From assembly GCF_003261575.2 (NCBI RefSeq), contig NZ_CP036175.1, positions 1,488,001 to 1,552,000 of the forward strand: a DNA stretch of 64,000 nt, read 5' to 3'. The DNA comes from Klebsiella huaxiensis (GTDB lineage: Bacteria > Pseudomonadota > Gammaproteobacteria > Enterobacterales > Enterobacteriaceae). The notes below the pieces were generated by a model. The model was not told the DNA's origin. It searched no databases and saw only the letters and a program-made list of their open reading frames with translations. Shown here in pieces: positions 1 through 7,887 of this stretch (position 1 is the stretch's first letter; each line of letters begins with the position of its first letter). A program made the translations under genes and the position numbers.

Positions 1-42
1 CTCTTCTGCCAGTACATCGTGCCATGTTAATGGGGTGGTCAT
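1..42 (-). CDS. ung: Uracil-DNA glycosylase, N-terminal fragment (cut by window edge)
   Basis: Only the first 14 codons are present, read leftward from an ATG at 42 (M-T-T-P-L-T-W-H-D-V-L-A-E-E). A good ribosome site (GGAGAG on the minus strand) lies about 8 bases before the ATG. The peptide matches the start of enterobacterial Ung, which removes uracil from DNA to start base-excision repair. Its position divergent from grcA agrees with the E. coli order. The call rests on this short match plus synteny. Confidence 0.8.
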   Translation of the reverse strand, partial: MTTPLTWHDVLAEE

Positions 43-181
43 TTTGCTCTCCTGCAAAGTGTCATCGCCATAGCTTAACTGCATCTTTCTACAACACAAA
101 ATTTGCGCCACGCGATTGACGTTCTGCATGCAAAAAAAATTGAAATTTTACAAATTTATTTAGTGTTGGATATGGCGTAAC

Positions 182-195
182 TTGATGTAAAACAA
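182..195 (+). promoter_or_regulatory. Upstream FNR site (FNR II) of grcA
   Basis: TTGATGTAAAACAA matches the FNR consensus TTGAT-N4-ATCAA with one mismatch in the right arm. Its centre is exactly 53 bp upstream of the perfect site at 235-248. In E. coli the grcA (yfiD) promoter has FNR sites centred at -93.5 and -40.5, the same spacing. There the upstream site tunes expression down under full anaerobiosis. That role is transferred from E. coli, not shown here. Confidence 0.8.
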
Positions 196-234
196 TAATA
201 TCCATCCATACCCACTTTTGTTGAGTGGTTTTTG

Positions 235-248
235 TTGATTTAAATCAA
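235..248 (+). promoter_or_regulatory. FNR activator site (FNR I) of the grcA promoter
   Basis: TTGATTTAAATCAA is a perfect FNR palindrome centred at 241.5. A TATATA-rich -10 region lies near 270-276. Placing the centre at -40.5, as in E. coli yfiD, predicts a transcription start close to 282. This implies strong anaerobic activation of grcA. Confidence 0.9.
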
Positions 249-303
249 TGAATGCCGGGTTCTCGGCTGTTATATATACACTCATACAACAATGGTTTTA
301 CCA

Positions 304-322
304 ATTGGCCGCGAAGGCCAAT
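304..322 (+). other. Short hairpin in the grcA 5' leader
   Basis: ATTGGCC, a 5-base loop (GCGAA), then GGCCAAT gives a perfect 7-bp stem inside the predicted untranslated leader, about 30 bases before the start codon. It may stabilise the mRNA. No regulatory role is known to me. Confidence 0.5.
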
Positions 323-353
323 AATCGAATAAACACTGCCTGGGAGGCATCAA

Positions 354-737
354 ATGATTACTGGTATCCAAATTACTAAAGCTGCAAACGACGACCTGCT
401 GAACTCTTTCTGGCTGCTGGATAGTGAAAAAGGCGAAGCACGCTGCCTGTGCGCTAAAGCCGGTTATGCTGAAGATGACGTGGTTGCGGTAAGCAAACTG
501 GGCGAGATCGAATACCGTGAAATTCCGGTAGACGTGAAACCGGAAGTTCGCGTTGAAGGTGGTCAGCACCTGAACGTAAACGTACTGCGTCGCGAAACGT
601 TGATGGATGCGGTTGAACATCCGGAAAAATATCCGCAGCTGACTATTCGCGTATCTGGTTACGCGGTACGTTTTAACTCTCTGACTCCGGAACAGCAGCG
701 CGATGTTATCGCCCGTACTTTTACCGAAAGCCTGTAA
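354..737 (+). CDS. grcA: Autonomous glycyl radical cofactor GrcA
   Basis: This 127-residue protein resembles the C-terminal end of pyruvate formate-lyase. It can replace the broken glycyl-radical part of PFL after oxygen damage, restoring anaerobic pyruvate cleavage. The radical loop R-V-S-G-Y-A-V-R-F is present with the radical Gly at 102. Length equals the E. coli protein. The start ATG follows GGGAGG with normal spacing. It is transcribed alone between divergent ung and convergent srmB, under the two FNR sites, and ends at a strong hairpin terminator. Confidence 0.97.
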   Translation: MITGIQITKAANDDLLNSFWLLDSEKGEARCLCAKAGYAEDDVVAVSKLGEIEYREIPVDVKPEVRVEGGQHLNVNVLRRETLMDAVEHPEKYPQLTIRVSGYAVRFNSLTPEQQRDVIARTFTESL

Positions 738-754
738 GATTAAGTTTTGATGTG

Positions 755-787
755 AAAACGCCGGGATATCCCGGCGTTTTTTTTATT
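755..787 (+). terminator. Rho-independent terminator of grcA (likely bidirectional with srmB)
   Basis: AAAACGCCGGGA-TA-TCCCGGCGTTTT is a strong GC-rich hairpin followed by a run of T's. It starts 17 bases after the grcA stop. Because of the A-tract on the other side it can also end srmB transcripts arriving from the right. Confidence 0.9.
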
Positions 788-2114
788 TTTCGTTTGGCTG
801 CTGCGGCGTATCGCTCCCGCTTGCCTTGCGACGCTTACCAATATTCTTGGTATCACGGTGACGTTTCTTCACGCGCGGCTTCTCTTTCTCTTTCTCTTTT
901 TTCTCTGCACGCTTCGCTAATACTTTCTTAGATGGCTTACCAGTCTGCTTCTCGCTCGGTGCGCGAGTCGTTGGGCGCAGCTCATCGATGACTCGGGCTT
1001 TTAACGGCTCTTCAATATAACGGCCAATTTTGCCCAACAGCAGATGGTCATGAGCCTCAACCAGAGAAATGGCGACGCCTTTTTTCCCTGCGCGACCCGT
1101 TCGACCGATGCGGTGTAGATAAGTATCTGCGGTGCGCGGCATATCGAAGTTGATGACGTGGCTTACATCCGGAATATCGATACCACGAGCAGCGACATCA
1201 GTCGCAATCAGCACATTCATACGACCATCTGTCATACGTTTAATAGCTTCATTACGCTTTGCCTGAACCATCTCTCCTTCGAGCCAGCAGGTATTGATAC
1301 CCGCCTCACGCAACCAGCCTGCCAGTTCATGAACACGCTCGCGTTTACGCACAAAGACGATAGAACGTGTGGCATCAGGCTGCTTCAGTAAGTTAACGAG
1401 AAGTGCCGTTTTGTGTTTGATGTCATCAGCACGGTAGTACCACTGATGAATTTTCTTACGCTCGCGAGTGGAAGGGGTGGCAGAGACTTCTACCGGCTCT
1501 TCCAGCAGACGTTCAGCAAAGTCCTTAATCGCGTCGCCTTCGAGAGTGGCGGAGAACAACATAGTCTGCTTACGCCAGCGGGTTTCACCGGCAATATGTT
1601 CGATATCCTGAGCAAAACCCATGTCGACCATGCGATCTGCTTCATCAAGGATTAGCGTTTCAACGGCGCGGCAGTCGAAGTTTTCTTCTTTTATGTATTG
1701 CAGCAGGCGTCCGGTTGTAGCAACCACGATGTCCTGGTTCTCGCTGAACACTTCCGCGTGGTTCATATACGCTACGCCGCCGGTGATAGTGGCGATATCC
1801 AGATGAGTATGTTTTGCCAGTTCACGCGCATGGTCAGCAACCTGCATCGCCAGCTCACGAGTCGGCGTCAAGATGAGAATGCGCGGCGGACCGGACTTCT
1901 TGCGTGGAAAATCGAGCAGGTGCTGCAACGCTGGCAGCAAATACGCCGCTGTTTTACCGGTGCCGGTCGGGGCTGAACCGAGAATGTCACGGCCATCAAG
2001 CGCAGGCGGAATAGCGGCGGCCTGAATGGCTGTCGGGCGTGTGAAACCTTTATCCTGGAGCGCTTCCAGTAGGTTTTCGTCGAGTTCAAGTTCGGAAAAA
2101 GTCGTTACAGTCAT
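783..2114 (-). CDS. srmB: ATP-dependent DEAD-box RNA helicase SrmB
   Basis: A 443-residue DEAD-box helicase. SrmB acts early in assembly of the large (50S) ribosomal subunit. Visible motifs are the Q-motif region near residues 23-31, Walker A APTGTGKT (48-55), PTRELA (84-89), DEAD (157-160), SAT after TMLF, and HRIGRTGR near the end of the second RecA-like domain. The tail after about residue 375 is rich in Lys/Arg/Glu, typical of SrmB's RNA-binding extension. It is a single gene convergent with grcA and divergent from trmN. Confidence 0.96.
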   Translation of the reverse strand: MTVTTFSELELDENLLEALQDKGFTRPTAIQAAAIPPALDGRDILGSAPTGTGKTAAYLLPALQHLLDFPRKKSGPPRILILTPTRELAMQVADHARELAKHTHLDIATITGGVAYMNHAEVFSENQDIVVATTGRLLQYIKEENFDCRAVETLILDEADRMVDMGFAQDIEHIAGETRWRKQTMLFSATLEGDAIKDFAERLLEEPVEVSATPSTRERKKIHQWYYRADDIKHKTALLVNLLKQPDATRSIVFVRKRERVHELAGWLREAGINTCWLEGEMVQAKRNEAIKRMTDGRMNVLIATDVAARGIDIPDVSHVINFDMPRTADTYLHRIGRTGRAGKKGVAISLVEAHDHLLLGKIGRYIEEPLKARVIDELRPTTRAPSEKQTGKPSKKVLAKRAEKKEKEKEKPRVKKRHRDTKNIGKRRKASGSDTPQQPNEK

Positions 2115-2246
2115 GATCTACCTCTGAGTGGACCGCCGATTATAGACGTTACGGACGCAATGTTCATCTGTTTGTAAGGCTATCTGTTCTCCGGTATTGT
2201 GCATAGCCTTAAGCCCAGGAGTTTTTTGCCCGCAAGGTTATCGAGG

Positions 2247-2984
2247 ATGTCTCAGTCGAAGTTTGCGCTGCCGCGCAATGGTTTTACGTTTAAACAATTT
2301 TTTATCGCCCACGATCGCTGTGCGATGAAGGTGGGCACTGACGGCATTTTACTTGGCGCATGGGCTCCGATAGCGCAGGTTAAGCACGTACTGGATATCG
2401 GTACTGGCAGCGGCCTGCTTGCGCTAATGATAGCGCAGCGAACCGTGGAGGCGGTCACTGTTGACGCTGTAGAACTGGACGAAGATGCGGCAGAACAGGC
2501 GCGGGAAAACGCTGAAGAATCCCCGTGGTCCGGACGTATCCAGATCCACCAGGCTGATATTCAGCAATGGCAGTCGCCGCAAACCCGACGCTACGAACTG
2601 ATTGTCAGTAATCCGCCTTTTTTTGCTGAAGGTGTCCCCTGCGCGACCTCGCAGCGTGAGCAGGCCCGCTATACCACCACGCTCGATCATACAACGCTGT
2701 TAACCTGTGCCGCTGAATCCATTACGGAAGAGGGATTTTTTTGCGTTGTGTTGCCGGTTGATATCGGCAACACATTTGTTCAGCGGGCGCAGAACATGGG
2801 TTGGCATCTACGTTTACGTACCGACGTGGCGGAAACGGAAATGCGTCCACCGCATCGGGTTCTGATGGCTTTTTCGCCGACAGCGGGTGAGTGCTTTAGC
2901 GACAGGTTGGTTATCCGTGGGCCAGAGCAGCAGTATTCCGAAGGATTTACCGCTCTGACCGAGGATTTCTATCTTTTTATGTGA
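2247..2984 (+). CDS. trmN: tRNA1(Val) (adenine(37)-N6)-methyltransferase TrmN6
   Basis: A SAM-dependent methyltransferase that makes m6A37 in tRNA-Val. The SAM-binding loop D-I-G-T-G-S-G is at residues 50-56 and the catalytic S-N-P-P-F-F at 121-126, typical of N6-adenine enzymes. The ORF is open 16 codons further upstream. The ATG at 2247 gives 245 residues, the family length, has AAGG 9 bases before it, and begins M-S-Q-S like the E. coli protein. Its 3' end overlaps that of nadB by 16 bases. Confidence 0.94.
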   Translation: MSQSKFALPRNGFTFKQFFIAHDRCAMKVGTDGILLGAWAPIAQVKHVLDIGTGSGLLALMIAQRTVEAVTVDAVELDEDAAEQARENAEESPWSGRIQIHQADIQQWQSPQTRRYELIVSNPPFFAEGVPCATSQREQARYTTTLDHTTLLTCAAESITEEGFFCVVLPVDIGNTFVQRAQNMGWHLRLRTDVAETEMRPPHRVLMAFSPTAGECFSDRLVIRGPEQQYSEGFTALTEDFYLFM

Positions 2985-4588
2985 ACCAGTGGCGACAGCA
3001 CTGACGGTCCGCTAGTCGGCAACTGTTCCGGATAGTCCAGCGTATAGTGCAGACCACGGCTCTCTTTACGTAGCATGGCGCAGCGCACAATCAACTCGGC
3101 AACCTGGACCAGGTTACGCAGCTCCAGCAAATTATTGGAGACGCGGAAGCGGGTGTAATATTCGTCCAGTTCCTGCTGCAGCATAGTAATGCGTCGCAGG
3201 GCGCGCTCAAGTCGGCGGGTGGTGCGCACAATGCCGACATAATCCCACATTAATAAGCGCAGCTCATGCCAGTTATGTTGGATAACAACAAGTTCGTCGG
3301 GGATCTCGACCTGGCTTTCGTCCCATAAAGGAAGTTCATTGACTCTCTGCGCGAAAGGCATGCGCTTAACGATATCTTCGGCTGCGGACCAACCGTAAAC
3401 AAGACACTCCAGCAGCGAGTTTGAAGCCATGCGGTTAGCGCCATGTAATCCGGTATAGCTGACTTCGCCGATGGCGTACAGGCCGTCGACATCAGTACGC
3501 CCGTTATCGTCAACCATCACACCGCCGCAGGTATAGTGAGCAGCCGGAACAATAGGCACCGGCTCTTTTGTCAGATCGATTCCCAGTCCCAGTAACTTCT
3601 CGTAAATCATCGGGAAATGGTGGCGAATAAATTCTGCGGGTTTATGGCTGATGTCGAGATACATGCAGTCAACACCAAGGCGTTTCATTTCATGGTCGAT
3701 GGCTCGGGCGACCACATCGCGGGGGGCCAGTTCACCGCGTTCGTCAAAGTCCGGCATAAATCGAGTGCCGTCCGGGCGCTTCAACAGTGCGCCTTCACCG
3801 CGCAAGGCTTCTGTCAGCAGGAAATTGCGCGCTTGCGGATGGTATAAGGCGGTTGGGTGAAACTGATTGAACTCAAGGTTGGCGACCCGACAACCTGCGC
3901 GCCAGGCCATGGCGATCCCATCACCGGAAGAGACGTCTGGATTTGTCGTATATTGGTATACCTTAGCCGCGCCTCCGGTAGCCAGTACCACCGCTTTCGC
4001 ACTACAAGTTTCAACCGTTTCTTTATTTCGATTCCAGACCCAGGCCCCCACAACGCGACGCGTTCCCGGCAGGCCGATTTTATCTGAGATAATTAGGTCA
4101 ACGGCGTTGCTGCGTTCCAGCACGCGGATGTTGGGATGAGAAAGCGCTTTGCTGACCAGCGTTGTCTCTACGGCTTTACCCGTCGCGTCGGCTGAGTGGA
4201 GAATTCGGCGGTGGCTATGACCCCCTTCCCGGGTCAAGTGATAGCTTTCAGCTCCGTTAGCCTGAACCTGAGTATCAAACAGGACGCCCTGATCAATAAG
4301 CCACTGAACGCAGGGTTTGGCATTGCTGGCGACAAAAGAAACGGCATGGCGATCGCAAAGGCCGGCTCCGGCAACCAACGTATCTTCTACATGGGATTCA
4401 ATGCTGTCGGTTTCATCGAAGACGGCGGCGATCCCGCCTTGAGCATAGAAAGTTGACCCTTCACTGATAGGGCCTTTGCTCAGTACCGTGACTGTGCAGT
4501 GTTCCGCCAGCCGCAAAGCAAGTGACAATCCGGCAGCACCGCTGCCAACAATCAGTACATCACAAGAGGAATCAGAAGTTGTTTTCAT
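2969..4588 (-). CDS. nadB: L-aspartate oxidase NadB
   Basis: An FAD flavoprotein of 539 residues that oxidises L-aspartate to iminoaspartate, the first step of de novo NAD synthesis; NadA is its partner. The N-terminal dinucleotide fold V-G-S-G-A-A-G is near residues 14-20. The substrate-loop motif H-P-T-A-L-Y and the C-terminal FAD segment G-A-N-R-M-A-S-N-S are present. The ATG at 4588 lies only 6 bases past a NadR operator, so NAD-responsive repression is likely. The gene is monocistronic and convergent with trmN. Confidence 0.96.
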   Translation of the reverse strand: MKTTSDSSCDVLIVGSGAAGLSLALRLAEHCTVTVLSKGPISEGSTFYAQGGIAAVFDETDSIESHVEDTLVAGAGLCDRHAVSFVASNAKPCVQWLIDQGVLFDTQVQANGAESYHLTREGGHSHRRILHSADATGKAVETTLVSKALSHPNIRVLERSNAVDLIISDKIGLPGTRRVVGAWVWNRNKETVETCSAKAVVLATGGAAKVYQYTTNPDVSSGDGIAMAWRAGCRVANLEFNQFHPTALYHPQARNFLLTEALRGEGALLKRPDGTRFMPDFDERGELAPRDVVARAIDHEMKRLGVDCMYLDISHKPAEFIRHHFPMIYEKLLGLGIDLTKEPVPIVPAAHYTCGGVMVDDNGRTDVDGLYAIGEVSYTGLHGANRMASNSLLECLVYGWSAAEDIVKRMPFAQRVNELPLWDESQVEIPDELVVIQHNWHELRLLMWDYVGIVRTTRRLERALRRITMLQQELDEYYTRFRVSNNLLELRNLVQVAELIVRCAMLRKESRGLHYTLDYPEQLPTSGPSVLSPLVHIKR

Positions 4589-4594
4589 GAGCTT

Positions 4595-4612
4595 TGTTTA
4601 ATTTACTAAACA
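4595..4612 (-). promoter_or_regulatory. NadR (NadI) operator of nadB
   Basis: TGTTTA-N6-TAAACA is a perfect 18-bp NadR box. It lies immediately upstream of the nadB start codon, so bound repressor would sit at the transcription start or leader. NadR represses nadB and nadA when NAD is ample in enteric bacteria. Confidence 0.85.
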
Positions 4613-4844
4613 GGATTGCAGCACAATAGCACCAGCCTGCGCTGAATCGTACATTTTTTTTACTCAATGTTGTGGCGGCTAAACATAATGCTTTGATGGG
4701 GTGGGCTGTAAATGTAAGAAAAGTTTTGCGAAGCAACTCGTTAGCTTCAGATTTTATAGTGAAATAAAAGTCGGGTTACGTTACCCTTCTGGCGGGCTTT
4801 GCGCTTTTTCTTATTATCTTACATATCGTTTAGCTACCGGGGCA

Positions 4845-4850
4845 TATAAT
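4845..4850 (+). promoter_or_regulatory. Possible sigma-70 -10 box upstream of rpoE
   Basis: TATAAT is present 160 bases before rpoE. No convincing -35 hexamer is found at 16-18 bp; TTACAT is 20 bp away. E. coli rpoE has several housekeeping promoters in this region, so this may be one of them. Sequence support alone is weak. Confidence 0.4.
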
Positions 4851-4900
4851 GAGAGATAACGACCCGTCAGCCGGTGCCAGACGAAAAAAAAAGGCGTAAC

Positions 4901-4928
4901 GGAACTTTATTGTTTTCAGACACTCCAA
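4901..4928 (+). promoter_or_regulatory. Sigma-E autoregulatory promoter of the rpoE-rseABC operon
   Basis: GGAACTT (4901-4907) is the canonical sigma-E -35 element. A 16-bp spacer leads to TCCAA (4924-4928) as the -10. The same element in the same place drives positive autoregulation of rpoE in E. coli. Transcription would start near 4935, leaving a leader of about 75 bases that contains the small ORF at 4947. Confidence 0.85.
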
Positions 4929-4946
4929 CCCTCAGCTTGCTCATTT

Positions 4947-5045
4947 ATGCAGTCATTGGGTGGTGTTTTGAATACGCATGGGAATTGGGTTTGGGGAGAC
5001 ATTACCTCGGATGAGCGAGCAGTTAACGGATCAGGTCCTTGTTGA
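4947..5045 (+). CDS. Small leader ORF overlapping the rpoE start (RseD-like candidate)
   Basis: A 32-codon ORF starts at ATG 4947, inside the sigma-E-driven transcript, and ends at TGA 5043-5045, 35 bases inside rpoE in another frame. The reading frame is open back to 4860 but has no other ATG, GTG or TTG. E. coli has a reported leader peptide, RseD, upstream of and overlapping rpoE that couples translation to the sigma factor. I identify this ORF by position and overlap only. No good Shine-Dalgarno sequence is seen, so confidence is limited. Confidence 0.4.
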   Translation: MQSLGGVLNTHGNWVWGDITSDERAVNGSGPC

Positions 5046-5586
5046 ACGGGTCCAGAAAGGAGATCAGAAAGCATTTAACCTGCTGGTGGTACGCTATCAG
5101 CATAAGGTTGCAAGCCTGGTCTCCCGCTACGTGCCACCGGGCGATATCGCTGACGTTGTTCAGGAGTCGTTCGTAAAAGCATGGCGTGCGCTGGATTCTT
5201 TCCGGGGGGATAGTGCTTTTTACACCTGGTTATATCGTATCGCCGTCAATACGGCGAAGAATTATCTGGTTGCTCAGGGGCGCCGTCCGCCATCTAGCGA
5301 TGTTGATGCCAATGAGGCAGAAAATTTCGAAAGTGGCGGGGCATTGAAAGAAATTTCGAACCCTGAGAACTTAATGTTGTCAGAAGAGCTGAGACAAATA
5401 GTTTTTCGTACCATCGAATCGCTCCCGGAAGATTTACGCATGGCAATTACCTTGCGGGAGTTGGATGGCATGAGCTATGAAGAAATAGCCGCCATCATGG
5501 ATTGTCCGGTGGGTACAGTGCGTTCGCGTATCTTCCGGGCACGAGAAGCTATTGATAATAAAGTTCAACCGCTAATCCGGCGTTGA
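5011..5586 (+). CDS. rpoE: RNA polymerase sigma factor RpoE (sigma-E, sigma-24)
   Basis: An ECF sigma factor of 191 residues controlling the periplasmic and outer-membrane stress response. Region 2 (R-Y-Q-H-K-V onward, W-R-A-L-D-S-F-R-G-D, F-Y-T-W-L-Y-R-I-A) and the region 4 helix-turn-helix (Y-E-E-I-A-A-I-M ... V-G-T-V-R-S-R-I-F-R-A-R) are intact. The frame extends 11 codons upstream, but M-S-E-Q-L-T-D at 5011 is the conserved start, with GGGGAG 12 bases before it. It heads the rpoE-rseA-rseB-rseC operon, whose products hold it at the membrane. Confidence 0.97.
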   Translation: MSEQLTDQVLVERVQKGDQKAFNLLVVRYQHKVASLVSRYVPPGDIADVVQESFVKAWRALDSFRGDSAFYTWLYRIAVNTAKNYLVAQGRRPPSSDVDANEAENFESGGALKEISNPENLMLSEELRQIVFRTIESLPEDLRMAITLRELDGMSYEEIAAIMDCPVGTVRSRIFRAREAIDNKVQPLIRR

Positions 5587-5618
5587 CGATAGCGGAATAC
5601 TGGAAAAGGGTATCAGGC

Positions 5619-6269
5619 ATGCAGAAAGAAAAACTTTCGGCCTTAATGGATGGTGAAACGCTGGATAACGAACTGCTCAATGAGCTAGGTCGTTCATCTG
5701 AAATGCAAAAAACCTGGGAGAGCTACCATCTCATCCGCGATACGCTGCGAGGCGATACCAGTGAGATGCTCCATTTTGATATCTCCGCTCGCGTCATGGC
5801 CGCCATTGAAAATGAGCCCGTTCGTCAGACGGTTCCTCTAATTCCTGAATCTCAGCCTGCCCCGCATCAGTGGCGCCAGATGCCTTTCTGGCAAAAAGTG
5901 CGCCCATGGGCAAGTTCCTTAACCCAAATGGGAGTTGCTGCGTGCGTTTCCCTTGCTGTTATCGTCGGCGTCCAGCAGTATAATGGGCAGTCTGATGCAT
6001 CTCAGCAGCCTGAAGCACCGGTGTTTAACACCATGCCGATGATGGGGAAAGCCAGCCCGGTTAGCCTGGGCGTGCCAGCGGATGCTTCAGCAGGCAGCGG
6101 TCAGCAGGCGCAAGTGCAGGAACAGCGCCGCAGAATTAATGCTATGCTGCAGGATTATGAATTGCAGCGTCGCCTGCATGCTGAACAGCTTCAGTTTGGT
6201 CAGGCCCAGACTCAGCAAGCCGCTGTTCAGGTGCCGGGCTATCAAACTTTAGGAACGCAATCGCAGTAA
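5619..6269 (+). CDS. rseA: Anti-sigma-E factor RseA
   Basis: A 216-residue single-pass inner-membrane protein. The cytoplasmic domain (about 1-95) binds sigma-E. A hydrophobic segment spans about residues 103-118 and the rest is periplasmic. The V-S pair at 148-149, where DegS cuts the E. coli protein, is conserved. The start at 5619 (M-Q-K-E-K-L) has AAAAGGG 8 bases before it; the 12 upstream in-frame codons are not conserved. The stop overlaps the rseB start by one base (TAATG), so translation is coupled. Confidence 0.96.
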   Translation: MQKEKLSALMDGETLDNELLNELGRSSEMQKTWESYHLIRDTLRGDTSEMLHFDISARVMAAIENEPVRQTVPLIPESQPAPHQWRQMPFWQKVRPWASSLTQMGVAACVSLAVIVGVQQYNGQSDASQQPEAPVFNTMPMMGKASPVSLGVPADASAGSGQQAQVQEQRRRINAMLQDYELQRRLHAEQLQFGQAQTQQAAVQVPGYQTLGTQSQ

Positions 6270-7225
6270 TGAAGCAACTTTTGTGTGCCATGTCGCTCAT
6301 GGCAGGCAGCTTGTTCTTCTCCGCCAACGCCTCGGCTGATACATCGTCCGGGGCGTTGTTGCAGCAGATGAACCTGGCTAGCCAGTCCCTCAATTACGAG
6401 CTGTCTTTCGTCAGCATCAACAAGCAGGGCGTTGAGTCGCTGCGCTATCGACACGCGAAACTGAATAACCGCCCCCTCGCTCAGCTATTACAGCTAGACG
6501 GCCCTCGCAGGGAAGTCGTACTGCGCGGCACTGAAATTAGCTATTTTGAACCAGGCCTCGATCCGTTCACGTTGAATGGTGACTATATCGTAGATTCGCT
6601 GCCTTCATTGGTGTACAGCGACTTCAAACGGCTGGCGTCGTATTATGATTTCATCTCTGTTGGGCGTACGCGTATTGCCGATCGTTTATGCGACGTGGTG
6701 CGAGTCGTGGCCCGTGACGGTACGCGTTATAGCTACATCGCCTGGCTAGATGCTGAAACAAAGCTGCCGCTGCGTGTTGATTTACTCGATCGCGATGGGG
6801 AAACCCTTGAGCAGTTCCGGGTCGTTTCTTTCAGCGTTGGCGACAATGTTAGCGCCAGTATGGAAACTCTGGCAAAGGCGAGCCTGCCGCCGCAGCTTTC
6901 CGTACCAGAAGGTGGCGATAAGGCTAGCTTCAACTGGGCACCTACCTGGCTGCCGCAGGGTGTTGCGGAAGTCTCCAGTAGCCAGCGTCGTCTACCAACG
7001 TTTGATGGTCCGGTAGAGTCCCGCCTCTACTCTGATGGGCTATTTAGTTTCTCCATCAATATTAATCGCGCCGCAGCAAATAGCAGCGATCAGTTGTTGC
7101 GTACCGGGCGTCGCACCGTGGCTACCATCGTGCGCGATAATGCAGAGATAACCATTGTTGGCGAACTGCCCCCGCAAACCGCGAAGCGTATTTCTGACAG
7201 CATTAAATTCAAGGCCGTACAATGA
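6269..7225 (+). CDS. rseB: Periplasmic sigma-E regulator RseB
   Basis: A 318-residue periplasmic protein with a cleavable signal peptide (about residues 1-23, ending A-N-A-S-A). RseB binds the periplasmic part of RseA and shields it from DegS. It also senses mislocalised lipoproteins and LPS. Length and sequence match the family, with a large N-terminal LolA-like domain and a smaller C-terminal domain. It overlaps rseA by 1 base and rseC by 4 bases (ATGA). Confidence 0.96.
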   Translation: MKQLLCAMSLMAGSLFFSANASADTSSGALLQQMNLASQSLNYELSFVSINKQGVESLRYRHAKLNNRPLAQLLQLDGPRREVVLRGTEISYFEPGLDPFTLNGDYIVDSLPSLVYSDFKRLASYYDFISVGRTRIADRLCDVVRVVARDGTRYSYIAWLDAETKLPLRVDLLDRDGETLEQFRVVSFSVGDNVSASMETLAKASLPPQLSVPEGGDKASFNWAPTWLPQGVAEVSSSQRRLPTFDGPVESRLYSDGLFSFSININRAAANSSDQLLRTGRRTVATIVRDNAEITIVGELPPQTAKRISDSIKFKAVQ

Positions 7226-7701
7226 TCAAAGAGTGGGCAACGGTCGTTTCCTGGAATAACGGAATTGCGCAGGTGCATTGCGATGTTAAAGCATCCTGTA
7301 GTAGTTGCGCTTCCCGTGCTGGTTGCGGTAGTCGAGTGTTGAATAAGCTCGGGCCGCAAACCAGCCATACAATTAGCGTGCCTTGTGAACAGCCGCTGGC
7401 TGCCGGGCAAAAAGTAGAATTGGGGATTGCCGAAAGCAGTTTGCTTGGCTCAGCCATATTGGTCTATATGGCGCCGTTAGTTGGACTGTTCTTGATGGCG
7501 TCTATCTTCCAGGTTCTGTTCGCGAATGATTTTGCTTCGCTATGTGGGGCAATACTTGGCGGCGTTGGCGGGTTTTTGGTGGCTCGTGGTCTTTCTCCTG
7601 GTTTAGCGGCTCGTCAGTCGTGGCAACCGGTGATTATTAGCGTCGGTTTACCGCCAGATTTAGTTCGCATTGAGACGCCTTCCGCACCATTGGGTCAGTG
7701 A
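7222..7701 (+). CDS. rseC: SoxR-reducing system / sigma-E operon protein RseC
   Basis: A 159-residue inner-membrane protein. The N-terminal cytoplasmic segment has four cysteines (C20, C26, C29, C35), the RseC signature that could bind a metal or iron-sulfur cluster. Two membrane segments follow (about 74-96 and 101-121). RseC works with the Rsx complex to reduce SoxR, with a minor positive effect on sigma-E. It starts in the ATGA overlap with rseB and is the last gene of the operon. Confidence 0.94.
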   Translation: MIKEWATVVSWNNGIAQVHCDVKASCSSCASRAGCGSRVLNKLGPQTSHTISVPCEQPLAAGQKVELGIAESSLLGSAILVYMAPLVGLFLMASIFQVLFANDFASLCGAILGGVGGFLVARGLSPGLAARQSWQPVIISVGLPPDLVRIETPSAPLGQ

Positions 7702-7887
7702 TTTCACTGGCCCTAATCTTTATTTACAACTCCCGCAAGATCTCGTCATTTACTCCGACTATGCTAGCCGTAAGAGCATTTCCTGGTTTCGTGGATGTAG
7801 TGTAGAATGCGGCGTTTTCGGATCAAAAAAACGTCAGGCACAGAATAGCGGCCTCATGATACGCGTAAGGCATAACTAACTCTAAAT

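Noticed and set aside
7670..7879. 69-codon frame in the rseC-lepA gap
   Set aside because: Begins inside rseC, has no ribosome site, and resembles no protein I know; the gap is better read as the lepA leader.
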